Part shown: positions 35,239 to 42,091 of the stretch, one piece after another
How positions within the stretch are numbered: position 1 is the first letter of the stretch
How the letters are laid out: each line of letters opens with the position of its first letter
Source: Saccharospirillum sp. MSK14-1
GTDB taxonomy: Bacteria; Pseudomonadota; Gammaproteobacteria; Pseudomonadales; Natronospirillaceae
Direction of reading: 5' to 3'
NCBI RefSeq assembly: GCF_003054965.1
Contig: NZ_MIES01000026.1
Location: forward strand, 434,001 to 498,000
DNA length: 64,000 bases
Translations under genes and position numbers: made by a program
The notes under the pieces: model-generated
The model's database searches: none
What the model was told of the DNA's origin: nothing
The model's input: only the letters and a program-made list of their open reading frames with translations

Positions 35239-36309
35239 ATGCGTCGCTGCCTGTTACTGCTGTGTCTGTTTTGTCTCTCACCACTGCGTGCGGAAACCTC
35301 AACCGCTCCCTGGTTGCAGGTGGTGCGCGATACGCCCTACGTTTTTAGTTCCGGTTTCTACGACAACCTGTCCACCCTTCGTCGCTGGGTGTTACTCGGC
35401 GAAAGTTATTGCACGCAGCCGCAGCGTCATTTGTTGTTCGATCAGCGTGGCCGCTTCCTGGCCTGGTTCGATAACCCCGGCGATTCAGCCGCCAACCAAA
35501 TTGAATTGAACGCGGTGCGTGAACAACTGTACCGCGACGGTGACGTGCATCGGCTGATTGAGGGCAGTGCCGGCGAAACCGGTTATCCCTTTGCACTGCG
35601 CTGCGATCAACCACACGTCGATCTGCCTGCAGCGCTCGACCGGTTATTGGGCGCGAAGGCTGACGATCGGGTCTGGGGGACCTGGGATGGCATTACCGCC
35701 GGGTCACCGGAAGCGCCCTGGTCGCTCGCGGCGGTGGTGATCGAGGTGTTGCACACTCAGGCGCAGCGTCGTGGTTATCCGGTAACGCCGGCCATGCAGC
35801 GCGCTTTTCTGGGGCAGATTTTGATTGAAAGCGGAGCGCGCAAACGGTCGTTTTCCGCAGCGCAAGCCATCGGGTTGTTGCAACTGCGTCCGGAAGTGTT
35901 GGCCGATTGCGAATTGGCCGAACGTTTTTATTTGCACCGGATGGCGCAGGTTGATTGCGCGGTGCGTTTGTATCAACAGAACGACCGCAATTTGCGTCCG
36001 GCGTTTGAACGTCGCTTTGGTGATTTACCGGACGACAAAGCCGAACGGCTTTATTCACTGTTGTTGGTGCAGGCCTATCACGGCGGCATCGGCCGGATGC
36101 TCGACTTGCTTGGTGACGGCGAGGTTGGGCGCGCCGGACGTGAACTGGCGGCTGAGGCGCAACGTTACAGCGCCGAAGATCTGGCTCTGGGTTTGGTGTT
36201 TCACAACATGGGACGCATCGGGCTGGGGTTGGAATCGTTGTACTACAACGTCGATGTGGTGATCGCTGCCGACGCGGTTTGCGACGCCGAGCCGGAGGTG
36301 TGTTTGTGA
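35239..36309 (+). CDS. Secreted lytic-transglycosylase-like protein
   Basis: A 356-residue exported protein with signal peptide RRCLLLLCLFCLSPLRA. The first 150 residues are unassigned. The C-terminal part resembles SLT-type lytic transglycosylases: AFLGQILIESGARKRSFSAA places Glu 197 at the catalytic position, followed by QAIGLLQLRPEVL and LLLVQAYHGGIGRMLDLL. These enzymes cut peptidoglycan with formation of anhydro-muropeptides. Similarity is weak and the usual ESG-F-N-P form is altered, so activity is uncertain. It is coupled to a DUF922 protease gene by a GTGA overlap. Confidence 0.7.
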   Translation: MRRCLLLLCLFCLSPLRAETSTAPWLQVVRDTPYVFSSGFYDNLSTLRRWVLLGESYCTQPQRHLLFDQRGRFLAWFDNPGDSAANQIELNAVREQLYRDGDVHRLIEGSAGETGYPFALRCDQPHVDLPAALDRLLGAKADDRVWGTWDGITAGSPEAPWSLAAVVIEVLHTQAQRRGYPVTPAMQRAFLGQILIESGARKRSFSAAQAIGLLQLRPEVLADCELAERFYLHRMAQVDCAVRLYQQNDRNLRPAFERRFGDLPDDKAERLYSLLLVQAYHGGIGRMLDLLGDGEVGRAGRELAAEAQRYSAEDLALGLVFHNMGRIGLGLESLYYNVDVVIAADAVCDAEPEVCL

Positions 36310-36860
36310 AAGGCATGAGCGTTGTTTTACTGGCCTTCATGTCGACGGCTGTTTGGGCACAGGTGCACACCGAATTGGATTGGCAGCCTTACCCGGTTCG
36401 CCTGGCCGAGGGTGAAACGCTGGCTGAAGCGCTTGATCGCAGCTCGCCGATTCGTCAGCGCGCTCTGGTGTACCACGCCACGACCGATTGGCAGGTGCAG
36501 TGGCGGTTCTGGTGGCAAAATTCCGATCATGGATGCGTGATTGAACGTGTGCGTACCGACGTTACTGTGCAGATTCAGTTGCCGGAATTAGTCGATGGAA
36601 CGGCAGCACAGCAGGCGGAATTTTCCGACTATCGCGAGGCGCTCAGAGTGCACGAAGAAGGGCACCAGCAATTTGCGCTCGAGGCGGGCGAGGCTATTGA
36701 TCGGGCGTTGCAGCAATTACCGCCGGCCAGCAATTGTCGGGCGCTGGAAGTCGACGCTAATGCACTGGGTCATCACATCTTAGAGCGCGTTCGTGAGCGA
36801 GAATTTGATTACGACCGACGCACCAATCACGGCGAAACACAGGGCGCCTGGATGGAATAA
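36306..36860 (+). CDS. Secreted DUF922 zinc protease-like protein (GTG start)
   Basis: A 184-residue exported protein of the DUF922 family. A signal peptide (SVVLLAFMSTAVWA) leads to a mature part with the zinc motif HEEGH (116-120) and the C-terminal signature YDRRTNHGETQGA. The GTG at 36306 overlaps the previous stop as GTGA and has GGAGG seven bases upstream, so it is preferred over the ATG at 36315. It is translationally coupled to the transglycosylase-like gene, which suggests cell-wall or envelope turnover as a shared task. Confidence 0.87.
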   Translation: MKGMSVVLLAFMSTAVWAQVHTELDWQPYPVRLAEGETLAEALDRSSPIRQRALVYHATTDWQVQWRFWWQNSDHGCVIERVRTDVTVQIQLPELVDGTAAQQAEFSDYREALRVHEEGHQQFALEAGEAIDRALQQLPPASNCRALEVDANALGHHILERVREREFDYDRRTNHGETQGAWME

Positions 36861-36875
36861 TAAGTTGGTGTGGTA

Positions 36876-37118
36876 TTACAACGGCCGGTGCTGATCCTGC
36901 CAGTACACCACCCAGCTTTGATCGCGCACGAAGTGATTCACCGCCTGCATCGACGGAAACCATTCGCTTAATAACACGTCCGATTGCGGATCGGCCTGGC
37001 GGTATACCATGACAAAAAAACCGTCTTCTTCGGTATCGCGACTGATGTGGCAAAAACCGCGATAGTGATTGCCTTCAATGATTTCGCCAAAGCGATCGAG
37101 CACCACGTTCAGTGACAT
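36876..37118 (-). CDS. Small conserved-looking hypothetical protein
   Basis: An 80-residue cytoplasmic protein starting MSLNVVLDRFGEIIEGNHYR, with FCHISRDTEEDGFFVMVYRQ and a Trp-rich tail. No family is recognised. It starts one base after the phhB stop on the same strand, so the two are co-translated. A longer frame reaching into phhB on another register is a shadow. Confidence 0.75.
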   Translation of the reverse strand: MSLNVVLDRFGEIIEGNHYRGFCHISRDTEEDGFFVMVYRQADPQSDVLLSEWFPSMQAVNHFVRDQSWVVYWQDQHRPL

Positions 37119-37119
37119 G

Positions 37120-37431
37120 TCAGACTCGATCACCGGCCAGTCGATCCAGCTGATGCGCCAGGTCAAAATCACGTTGTGACAGACCGTCGACATCGTGACT
37201 GGTGAGTTGCACCTTGACGGTTTTGTAGACGTTGAACCACTCCGGATGGTGGTCGCTTTTTTCAATCACCAAGGCCGCCCGGGTCATAAAACCAAAGGCC
37301 TCGACAAAGTCTTTGAACTGGTAGGTTTTGCTCAGCTTGTCGTCTTCGATGGCCCAGGCATGAGTCGACTTGGAATTCAGTGCCTGCAGTTCGGTCTGGA
37401 TTTTTTGGGCGTCGTAACGGTCGGAAGGCAT
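37120..37431 (-). CDS. phhB: Pterin-4a-carbinolamine dehydratase
   Basis: A 103-residue enzyme that dehydrates 4a-hydroxytetrahydrobiopterin during recycling of the phenylalanine hydroxylase cofactor. The family signature is complete: [13 protein letters not shown], then [15 protein letters not shown], with the His-His-Pro core and the second His-Asp. No phhA gene lies in the window; many bacteria keep this protein for other pterin or regulatory roles. The small hypothetical gene follows directly. Confidence 0.95.
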   Translation of the reverse strand: MPSDRYDAQKIQTELQALNSKSTHAWAIEDDKLSKTYQFKDFVEAFGFMTRAALVIEKSDHHPEWFNVYKTVKVQLTSHDVDGLSQRDFDLAHQLDRLAGDRV

Positions 37432-37505
37432 GGTGTGTCTCCATCGTTGGAGTGGGCCTGTACCTTAGCAGCCGGGAGATGGGAGAGGCAAAAGGGTGTA
37501 CGGGA

Positions 37506-37561
37506 GACGGGAGACGCTAGTTAGCTGAAACCCACGCCCCTGTAAATTGGTGTCTCCCGTC
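37506..37561. repeat. Inverted repeat at the MocR 3' end with GGGAGA-type direct repeats
   Basis: Perfect 10-base arms GACGGGAGAC (37506-37515) and GTCTCCCGTC (37552-37561) flank 36 bases; the right arm enters the MocR stop codon. Just before it (37476-37515) the units GGGAGATGGGAGAG and ACGGGAGACGGGAGAC repeat. The pattern suggests a small dispersed palindromic or REP-like element inserted between the convergent-facing ends of MocR and phhB transcription. Confidence 0.5.
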
Positions 37562-39008
37562 AAGCGTTCAGTTTGGCAAGCTCCGCGATGCCAGCCCGAA
37601 TCTCAGCTTCACTCGAATTGGCAAAACCAATCACCAATCCCGTTCGCTTCGGCTCGGCCAATGCATAGTCGCTCAGCGCCAACGGGCCATAGCCCGCTTT
37701 ATCGAGTTGATAGGCCCAGGCTTGGTCGTCGCCGTCGCGCTCCAGCACCAGATGCATTCCAGCGCTTTCGGCGACGGTGCGGAATTGACCGCCCAGCTGT
37801 TGCTCGATCTGCTCACTCAGCAACTGCCATTTGCCGTGATAGTGCTGACGCATTCGTCGCAGATGGCGCGCAAACTGACCCTGGTCGATAAAGGCGGCGG
37901 TGACGGCTTGCAGCAGTAAGGGGGTCTCGCCGGTGTGAATGCGTTTGAGTTGATTGAAGGCGTCGACCAGATCCGCTGGAACCACCAGATAACCCAGTCG
38001 CAACGCCGGAAACAACGTCTTGCTGAAGCTGCCGACGTAGAGCACCGGTGCGTCGTCGATTAAACCCTGCATGGCCGGCAGCGGTTTGTTGCTGAAGTGA
38101 AATTCGCTGTCGTAATCGTCTTCGATGATCCACACCCCGGCGCGCGCCGCCCAGTCGAGTAAGCGCAATCGCTGACTGATGTCGAGTATGCCGCCGAGCG
38201 GATACTGGTGAGTCGGAGTGCAATACAGCAGCTTGGCGTCGGTCTGGGTGGGCAGCCGATCCAGATCGAGCACGGTGTCAGCCAATGGTATCGGCTGTAA
38301 TTTAACGCCGGGTCGCGCCAGCGCAAAGCGGGCACCGCGATAACCCGGGTCTTCGATCAATACCTGATCACCGGCGTGCAGAAACAGCTCGGCAATCATC
38401 GACAGCGCCTGCTGCGCTCCGGCCGTGATGATCACCTGATCGGGGTGGCAGCGTACGCCGCGCGATTGGCGCAGATAGTCGGCAATGGCACGGCGCAACG
38501 GTGGGTAACCCTGATGACTGTCGTAACCGAGCAGGGCCGTGCGGCTTTCCTGCTGATGCATTAAGCGGTTCCAGCTGGCCAACGGGAAGGCATGGTGATC
38601 GGGCAAGCCGGGTGTAAACGGACGGTTCTGATCTTCCCGGCCGGCCGCTCCTGGACGGTGCAGCCACGGCAAGGCCGGGCGCGGTCTCGGTGGTCTGGGA
38701 TGGGCCGCCGGCTTTGGGGCGTCGGTGACCGACTGGGCGGGCAAGCGTGGGTCGACATAGGTGCCTGAACGCGGCTGATGGCGGATAAAGCCTTCGGCCT
38801 GCAATTGCTCGAACACCGCCAAAACCGTATTGCGCGCCACGCCCAAATCCTTGGCCAGCAAGCGGCTCGATGGCAAGCGATCGCCCGGCTGCAGTCGGCC
38901 ATCCAGAATGCGCTGACTGAGTGCCTGGTAAAGCTGAGTCTGCAACGACTGCCCGCTGCGGATTGGGTCGAGCAGGTGCAGATCATTGAGCGGCAGGCTG
39001 GTGGTCAT
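37560..39008 (-). CDS. MocR/PdxR-type regulator (GntR helix-turn-helix plus aminotransferase domain)
   Basis: A 482-residue regulator that fuses an N-terminal GntR winged helix (LYQALSQRILDGRLQPGDRL, AKDLGVARNTVLAVFEQLQA) to a class-I aminotransferase-like domain that binds pyridoxal phosphate. Landmarks are TAGAQQALSMIAEL, IIEDDYDSEF and the lysine-bearing YVGSFSKTLFPALRLGYLV. MocR regulators respond to vitamin B6 or amino-acid aldimines. It diverges from a PNPOx-like flavin gene, and direct repeats lie between them, the usual MocR arrangement. Confidence 0.95.
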   Translation of the reverse strand: MTTSLPLNDLHLLDPIRSGQSLQTQLYQALSQRILDGRLQPGDRLPSSRLLAKDLGVARNTVLAVFEQLQAEGFIRHQPRSGTYVDPRLPAQSVTDAPKPAAHPRPPRPRPALPWLHRPGAAGREDQNRPFTPGLPDHHAFPLASWNRLMHQQESRTALLGYDSHQGYPPLRRAIADYLRQSRGVRCHPDQVIITAGAQQALSMIAELFLHAGDQVLIEDPGYRGARFALARPGVKLQPIPLADTVLDLDRLPTQTDAKLLYCTPTHQYPLGGILDISQRLRLLDWAARAGVWIIEDDYDSEFHFSNKPLPAMQGLIDDAPVLYVGSFSKTLFPALRLGYLVVPADLVDAFNQLKRIHTGETPLLLQAVTAAFIDQGQFARHLRRMRQHYHGKWQLLSEQIEQQLGGQFRTVAESAGMHLVLERDGDDQAWAYQLDKAGYGPLALSDYALAEPKRTGLVIGFANSSEAEIRAGIAELAKLNA

Positions 39009-39055
39009 TCTGGTTCCATTAAAAATTAAATTCTGGTTCTTTTTAGAATACCAGA
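39008..39055. promoter_or_regulatory. Direct and inverted repeats: probable MocR operator
   Basis: TTCTGGTTC occurs twice in direct orientation (39008-39016 and 39031-39039, 23 bases apart), and a related inverted copy GAATACCAGA is at 39046-39055. The first copy overlaps the MocR start codon. MocR/PdxR proteins are known to bind direct repeats in such divergent gaps, so autoregulation and activation of the PNPOx-like gene are likely. Confidence 0.6.
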
Positions 39056-39094
39056 TGTCGTTAGTCTAGACCTCGTTACCACGAGGAGACTGTC

Positions 39095-39694
39095 ATGCCC
39101 CGCCAGACCAACCAAGACGCCAGTACCACCGAACTGGGCTTTTGCCCGCGTAGTCAGGTCCGCCGTGCTGCCAAGCGGGCGAGTTACGATCGTGAGCCGG
39201 TGTATCAACTGATCGATGCGTTAAAAACCGCCCACCTGGGGTTTGTGGAGGACGGCGAGCCGCGCGTCATTCCCATCACCTGCTGGCGCGATGGCGACAA
39301 CCTTTACGTGCACAGTGGCAATAAAGGTCGTCTGGCGAAGTACCTGCAAAGCGGTCAGCTGGTGGTGCTGTCGTTCGCCGAATGCAGCGAATGGGTGATG
39401 ACGAAGTCGGCTTACCACCACAGCGCCAATTATCGCTCAGCGGTGCTCTATTGCCGCGGGGAAGCGGTGACCGATGAAGCGGAGTTCGACCACGCCTTTC
39501 GCGTGCTGATCAATCAACTCGAACCCGGACGCTGGGAGCAGGTTCGACCGCCCAACCGGATTGAGCGCAAGGCCACGGTGCTGGTGCGGCTGCCGATGCA
39601 TGAAGGCTCGTTCAAAGCCCGTACGGGCGGCCCGGTTGAAGAACCGGAAGACATGGACTTGCCCATTTGGCATGGCACCTTGCCGGCGCGGTAA
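39095..39694 (+). CDS. Pyridoxamine 5'-phosphate oxidase-like flavin protein
   Basis: A 199-residue member of the FMN-binding split-barrel family. It contains KTAHLGFVEDGEPRVIPITC, LYVHSGNKGRLAKYLQ, VLSFAECSEWVMTKSAYHHS and a C-terminal helix. It is related to PNPOx-like proteins of the NimA/Pfam pyridox_ox_2 type rather than to PdxH itself. The divergent MocR regulator implies a link to vitamin B6 or to a vitamin B6-controlled process. An intrinsic terminator follows. Confidence 0.88.
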   Translation: MPRQTNQDASTTELGFCPRSQVRRAAKRASYDREPVYQLIDALKTAHLGFVEDGEPRVIPITCWRDGDNLYVHSGNKGRLAKYLQSGQLVVLSFAECSEWVMTKSAYHHSANYRSAVLYCRGEAVTDEAEFDHAFRVLINQLEPGRWEQVRPPNRIERKATVLVRLPMHEGSFKARTGGPVEEPEDMDLPIWHGTLPAR

Positions 39695-39758
39695 CTCGGC
39701 GGCGCTCGATGTGAGCCACTTAACACTTGCGCTGTGAACGTTGTTCAAAGACACTGAC

Positions 39759-39789
39759 AGGCGTCGCTCAGGCGAGCGCGCCTTTTCTT
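39759..39789 (+). terminator. Intrinsic terminator of the PNPOx-like gene
   Basis: A GC-rich stem (AGGCG-CGCTC against GAGCG-CGCCT with one bulged T) is followed by TTTTCTT on the plus strand, 65 bases after the stop. This is the clearest intrinsic terminator in the window. Confidence 0.7.
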
Positions 39790-39832
39790 CACCGCGAGGT
39801 GAACCTGAAAGGCCCGCTTAGCGTACTCATGG

Positions 39833-40759
39833 ATGAATGGAAACGCTGAGATGAGCATGTTAGATACACTCAAAGATTTTTCGATCGTCTATTCCTTTGA
39901 CCGCAGTGGCTATCAGCGCCATGCGCGTCAGTTTGCTCCCCTTGAAGACAGCCACCTGATTGGCAAACGCTTTCTGGTCACCGGCGGTACCAGCGGTATC
40001 GGTGCGGCGCTGGCGCAGCGTTTGGCGGAGGCGGGCAGTGAGGTCATCGTGACCGGCCGCAGCGCCGAGCGCTTTGAGCAGTCCGGGCTGGAATCGCTGG
40101 GAGTCGCCTTTGTGCCGCTGGATATGGCCGACTTCAAAGCGGTGATGCAACTGAACCTGCCCGAACTCGATGGGCTGGTGTGCAATGCTGGTGGCATGAC
40201 GGAGCAACTGCAGTTGGTGAACAACGAATACGACGTCATTTTTGCATCGCAAGTGATTGGTCACTATCTGTTGATGCGGCGCTGCATGGAGTCGGGTGTG
40301 CTGGCGTCCGGTGGCAGTGTGCACCTGACCTCCAGTGGCGGCATGTACCTGAAAAAGCTGAACCTCGATGACCTGTGCTGGCAGGAAAACCGCTACGACA
40401 AGGTGCAGTCTTACGCCAACGCCAAGCGCGCTCAGGTGATTCTGAATGAAGAGCTGTCACGGCGTTATCCGGACTATGTGTTTTCATCCTCGCACCCGGG
40501 CTGGGTGGGCACTCAGGCTTTGCGCGACGCATTGCCGGGCTTTACCAAGCGGTTGTCGAAACGCTTGCGCAGCGATGACGAAGGCGCCGATACCATTTAT
40601 TGGTGTCTGGCTCAGGGCGAGCAACTGCCCAGCGGTCAATTCTGGTTCGATCGGCAAAGCCGTCCGCTGTACCCGCTGCCCTGGACCCGCGAAACCCAGA
40701 CCACGCGCCAGCGGTTAATGACGCTGTGCGCCACCGTCTGGGCCGAACAGCTCAACTGA
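39833..40759 (+). CDS. Short-chain dehydrogenase/reductase, DHRS12-like
   Basis: A 308-residue NAD(P)-dependent Rossmann oxidoreductase. It shows the coenzyme motif TGGTSGIG, CNAGG, and the catalytic SSGG region followed by YANAK (Tyr and Lys of YxxxK). The N-terminal FDRSGYQRHARQF and HPGWVGTQALRDALP resemble vertebrate DHRS12-type reductases. Three in-frame ATGs (39833, 39851, 39857) precede the fold and none has a clear ribosome site, so the start is uncertain. The substrate is unknown. Confidence 0.88.
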   Translation: MNGNAEMSMLDTLKDFSIVYSFDRSGYQRHARQFAPLEDSHLIGKRFLVTGGTSGIGAALAQRLAEAGSEVIVTGRSAERFEQSGLESLGVAFVPLDMADFKAVMQLNLPELDGLVCNAGGMTEQLQLVNNEYDVIFASQVIGHYLLMRRCMESGVLASGGSVHLTSSGGMYLKKLNLDDLCWQENRYDKVQSYANAKRAQVILNEELSRRYPDYVFSSSHPGWVGTQALRDALPGFTKRLSKRLRSDDEGADTIYWCLAQGEQLPSGQFWFDRQSRPLYPLPWTRETQTTRQRLMTLCATVWAEQLN

Positions 40760-40851
40760 CCCTGGTCGCGACAATGCAACATTGTCGCTGGCGGGCGCGG
40801 CGCGTATATTGGGCGATCCTGATTGCCGACCGATAGCCACCCTTTCGCGCC

Positions 40852-41631
40852 ATGCCCGCCTTTACTCCGTTACCTGAAAACAGCCGACGTCATTACCTTG
40901 AGGCCATGGGCATCGAGTCGTGGTATCCGCGGATGCGCTTGCCAATGGCCCCCGAGCCGCTGCTGTTCGATCTTGATGACAGCGGGTATTCCGCGCCTGC
41001 GGCCGAGCAGGCTTCGGCCACGCAGCAGCCCCAGCCAACACCCGGCCAGTCAGCGCAATCGCCAGCACCAGCGCAACCGGCAGAGTCCACGGCGGTGCCG
41101 CGCATTCAGGCCGTCCCCCCCAAAGCCGAAGCTGAACCCCAAGCCGCGCCCAAAGCGCAGTCGGCTCCGGCGGTGCCACGCTTTGTGCTCTCACTCAGTG
41201 TGGTCGGCCCTTATTTGATTGCCGATACGCTGGCGCGCGGTTTGGAACAACCCACGGCGGCGGGTCAGCAATTGTTGCTGAATATTCTGGCGACCTTGGG
41301 TGTCAGCGCCAAGGATGTGCACACCCATCATGTGATTCAGTGGCCGCTGTTTACCAACCCGCGTGTCGATCAGGGCATTCAGCAAGCGCAGCTCTATGTC
41401 GATGAAAAGCTCGAACAGTTTGTGCGCCAGCACGAACCCAAGCAGTTGTTGTCGTTCGGCGCGGTCTTGCCCCGCCTGCACGACTGGCAACAACCCCATG
41501 GCGAACACCTCGGTTTGCCCTGGGTTGGTCTGCCGTCGCTCTATCGCATGCTCGACGACCCGCGCCAGAAGGCGGTCGCCTGGCAGCGTCTGAAACCCTT
41601 GGTCACTGCAGCAACCCCCGACAACGCATGA
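40852..41631 (+). CDS. holD: Probable DNA polymerase III psi subunit (HolD-like)
   Basis: A 259-residue protein followed by rimI with an ATGA overlap, the same order as holD-rimI in E. coli. Its start RRHYLEAMGIESWYPRMRLP resembles the N-terminal psi segment that contacts the clamp loader and chi. A Pro/Ala/Gln-rich low-complexity linker (about 48-112) joins it to a C-terminal alpha/beta domain (FVLSLSVVGPYLIADTLA, HEPKQLLSFGAVLPRLHDW). Pseudomonas psi is likewise longer than the enteric protein. The N-terminal match and gene order support the call; the long linker could also cause mislabelling as a TonB-like protein. Confidence 0.72.
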   Translation: MPAFTPLPENSRRHYLEAMGIESWYPRMRLPMAPEPLLFDLDDSGYSAPAAEQASATQQPQPTPGQSAQSPAPAQPAESTAVPRIQAVPPKAEAEPQAAPKAQSAPAVPRFVLSLSVVGPYLIADTLARGLEQPTAAGQQLLLNILATLGVSAKDVHTHHVIQWPLFTNPRVDQGIQQAQLYVDEKLEQFVRQHEPKQLLSFGAVLPRLHDWQQPHGEHLGLPWVGLPSLYRMLDDPRQKAVAWQRLKPLVTAATPDNA

Positions 41632-42053
41632 AGCTGTTGCCCGCCCGCGTCGATGATTTCAATGCGTTGGTGATACTGGACGCCGAAGCCGGCCCCCACC
41701 CGTGGTCGGTGATGGCGTTGCAACAGGCGCTGAAAGAGAGCCGTGTCTGGCAGATTGAGCACGATGGCGAACTTGCTGGCTTTCTGGTGGGGGAATCGGT
41801 GCTCGATGAAAGCAGCCTGCTGCATCTGGCGGTCGCGCGTGCGTATCAGGGCCGCGGGCTGGCGCGTCAGGCGCTTAAGCACTGGCTGGTGCAGTTGCAT
41901 CGCCTGGGCCAGCAACGGTGCATTCTGGAAGTGCGACCAAGCAATGTTCCGGCGCTGGCGGTGTATCAGGGCTTGGGGTTCACTCAGATCGGTCAGCGCC
42001 GCCGTTATTACGCCGACGGTGAAGATGCGTGGGTGATGGCGCTGACGCTGTGA
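41628..42053 (+). CDS. rimI: Ribosomal protein S18 N-alpha-acetyltransferase RimI
   Basis: A 141-residue GNAT enzyme that acetylates the N-terminus of ribosomal protein S18. The start MKLLPARVDDFNALVILDAE and the substrate-side PHPWSVMALQQAL are family-like. The acetyl-CoA loop is VARAYQGRGLARQAL, followed by LEVRPSNVPALAVYQGLGFT and RRRYYADGEDAWVM. The ATG overlaps the holD-like stop by four bases. Confidence 0.93.
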   Translation: MKLLPARVDDFNALVILDAEAGPHPWSVMALQQALKESRVWQIEHDGELAGFLVGESVLDESSLLHLAVARAYQGRGLARQALKHWLVQLHRLGQQRCILEVRPSNVPALAVYQGLGFTQIGQRRRYYADGEDAWVMALTL

Positions 42054-42061
42054 GCGAAACA

Positions 42062-42080
42062 GGGCGGCAAGAAGCCGCCC
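42062..42080. terminator. Hairpin between rimI and the lipoprotein gene
   Basis: Perfect 7-bp arms GGGCGGC and GCCGCCC close an AAGAA loop, eight bases after rimI and 12 bases before the convergent lipoprotein stop. No clear T run follows in either direction, so it is a moderate bidirectional terminator candidate. Confidence 0.5.
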
Positions 42081-42091
42081 GTGGGTGGATG

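Noticed and set aside
35693-36370. A 225-codon minus-strand open frame rich in Arg and Pro
   Set aside because: It is antisense to two coupled exported proteins with signal peptides; its composition is typical of a shadow frame.
36990-37265. N-terminal extension of the 80-residue hypothetical protein
   Set aside because: Upstream codons in this register overlap phhB in another frame and are not protein-like; the ATG one base after the phhB stop is the better start.
37476-37515. A CRISPR array suggested by the tandem GGGAGA units
   Set aside because: The units are short, irregular and lack spacers of constant length; no cas genes are nearby.
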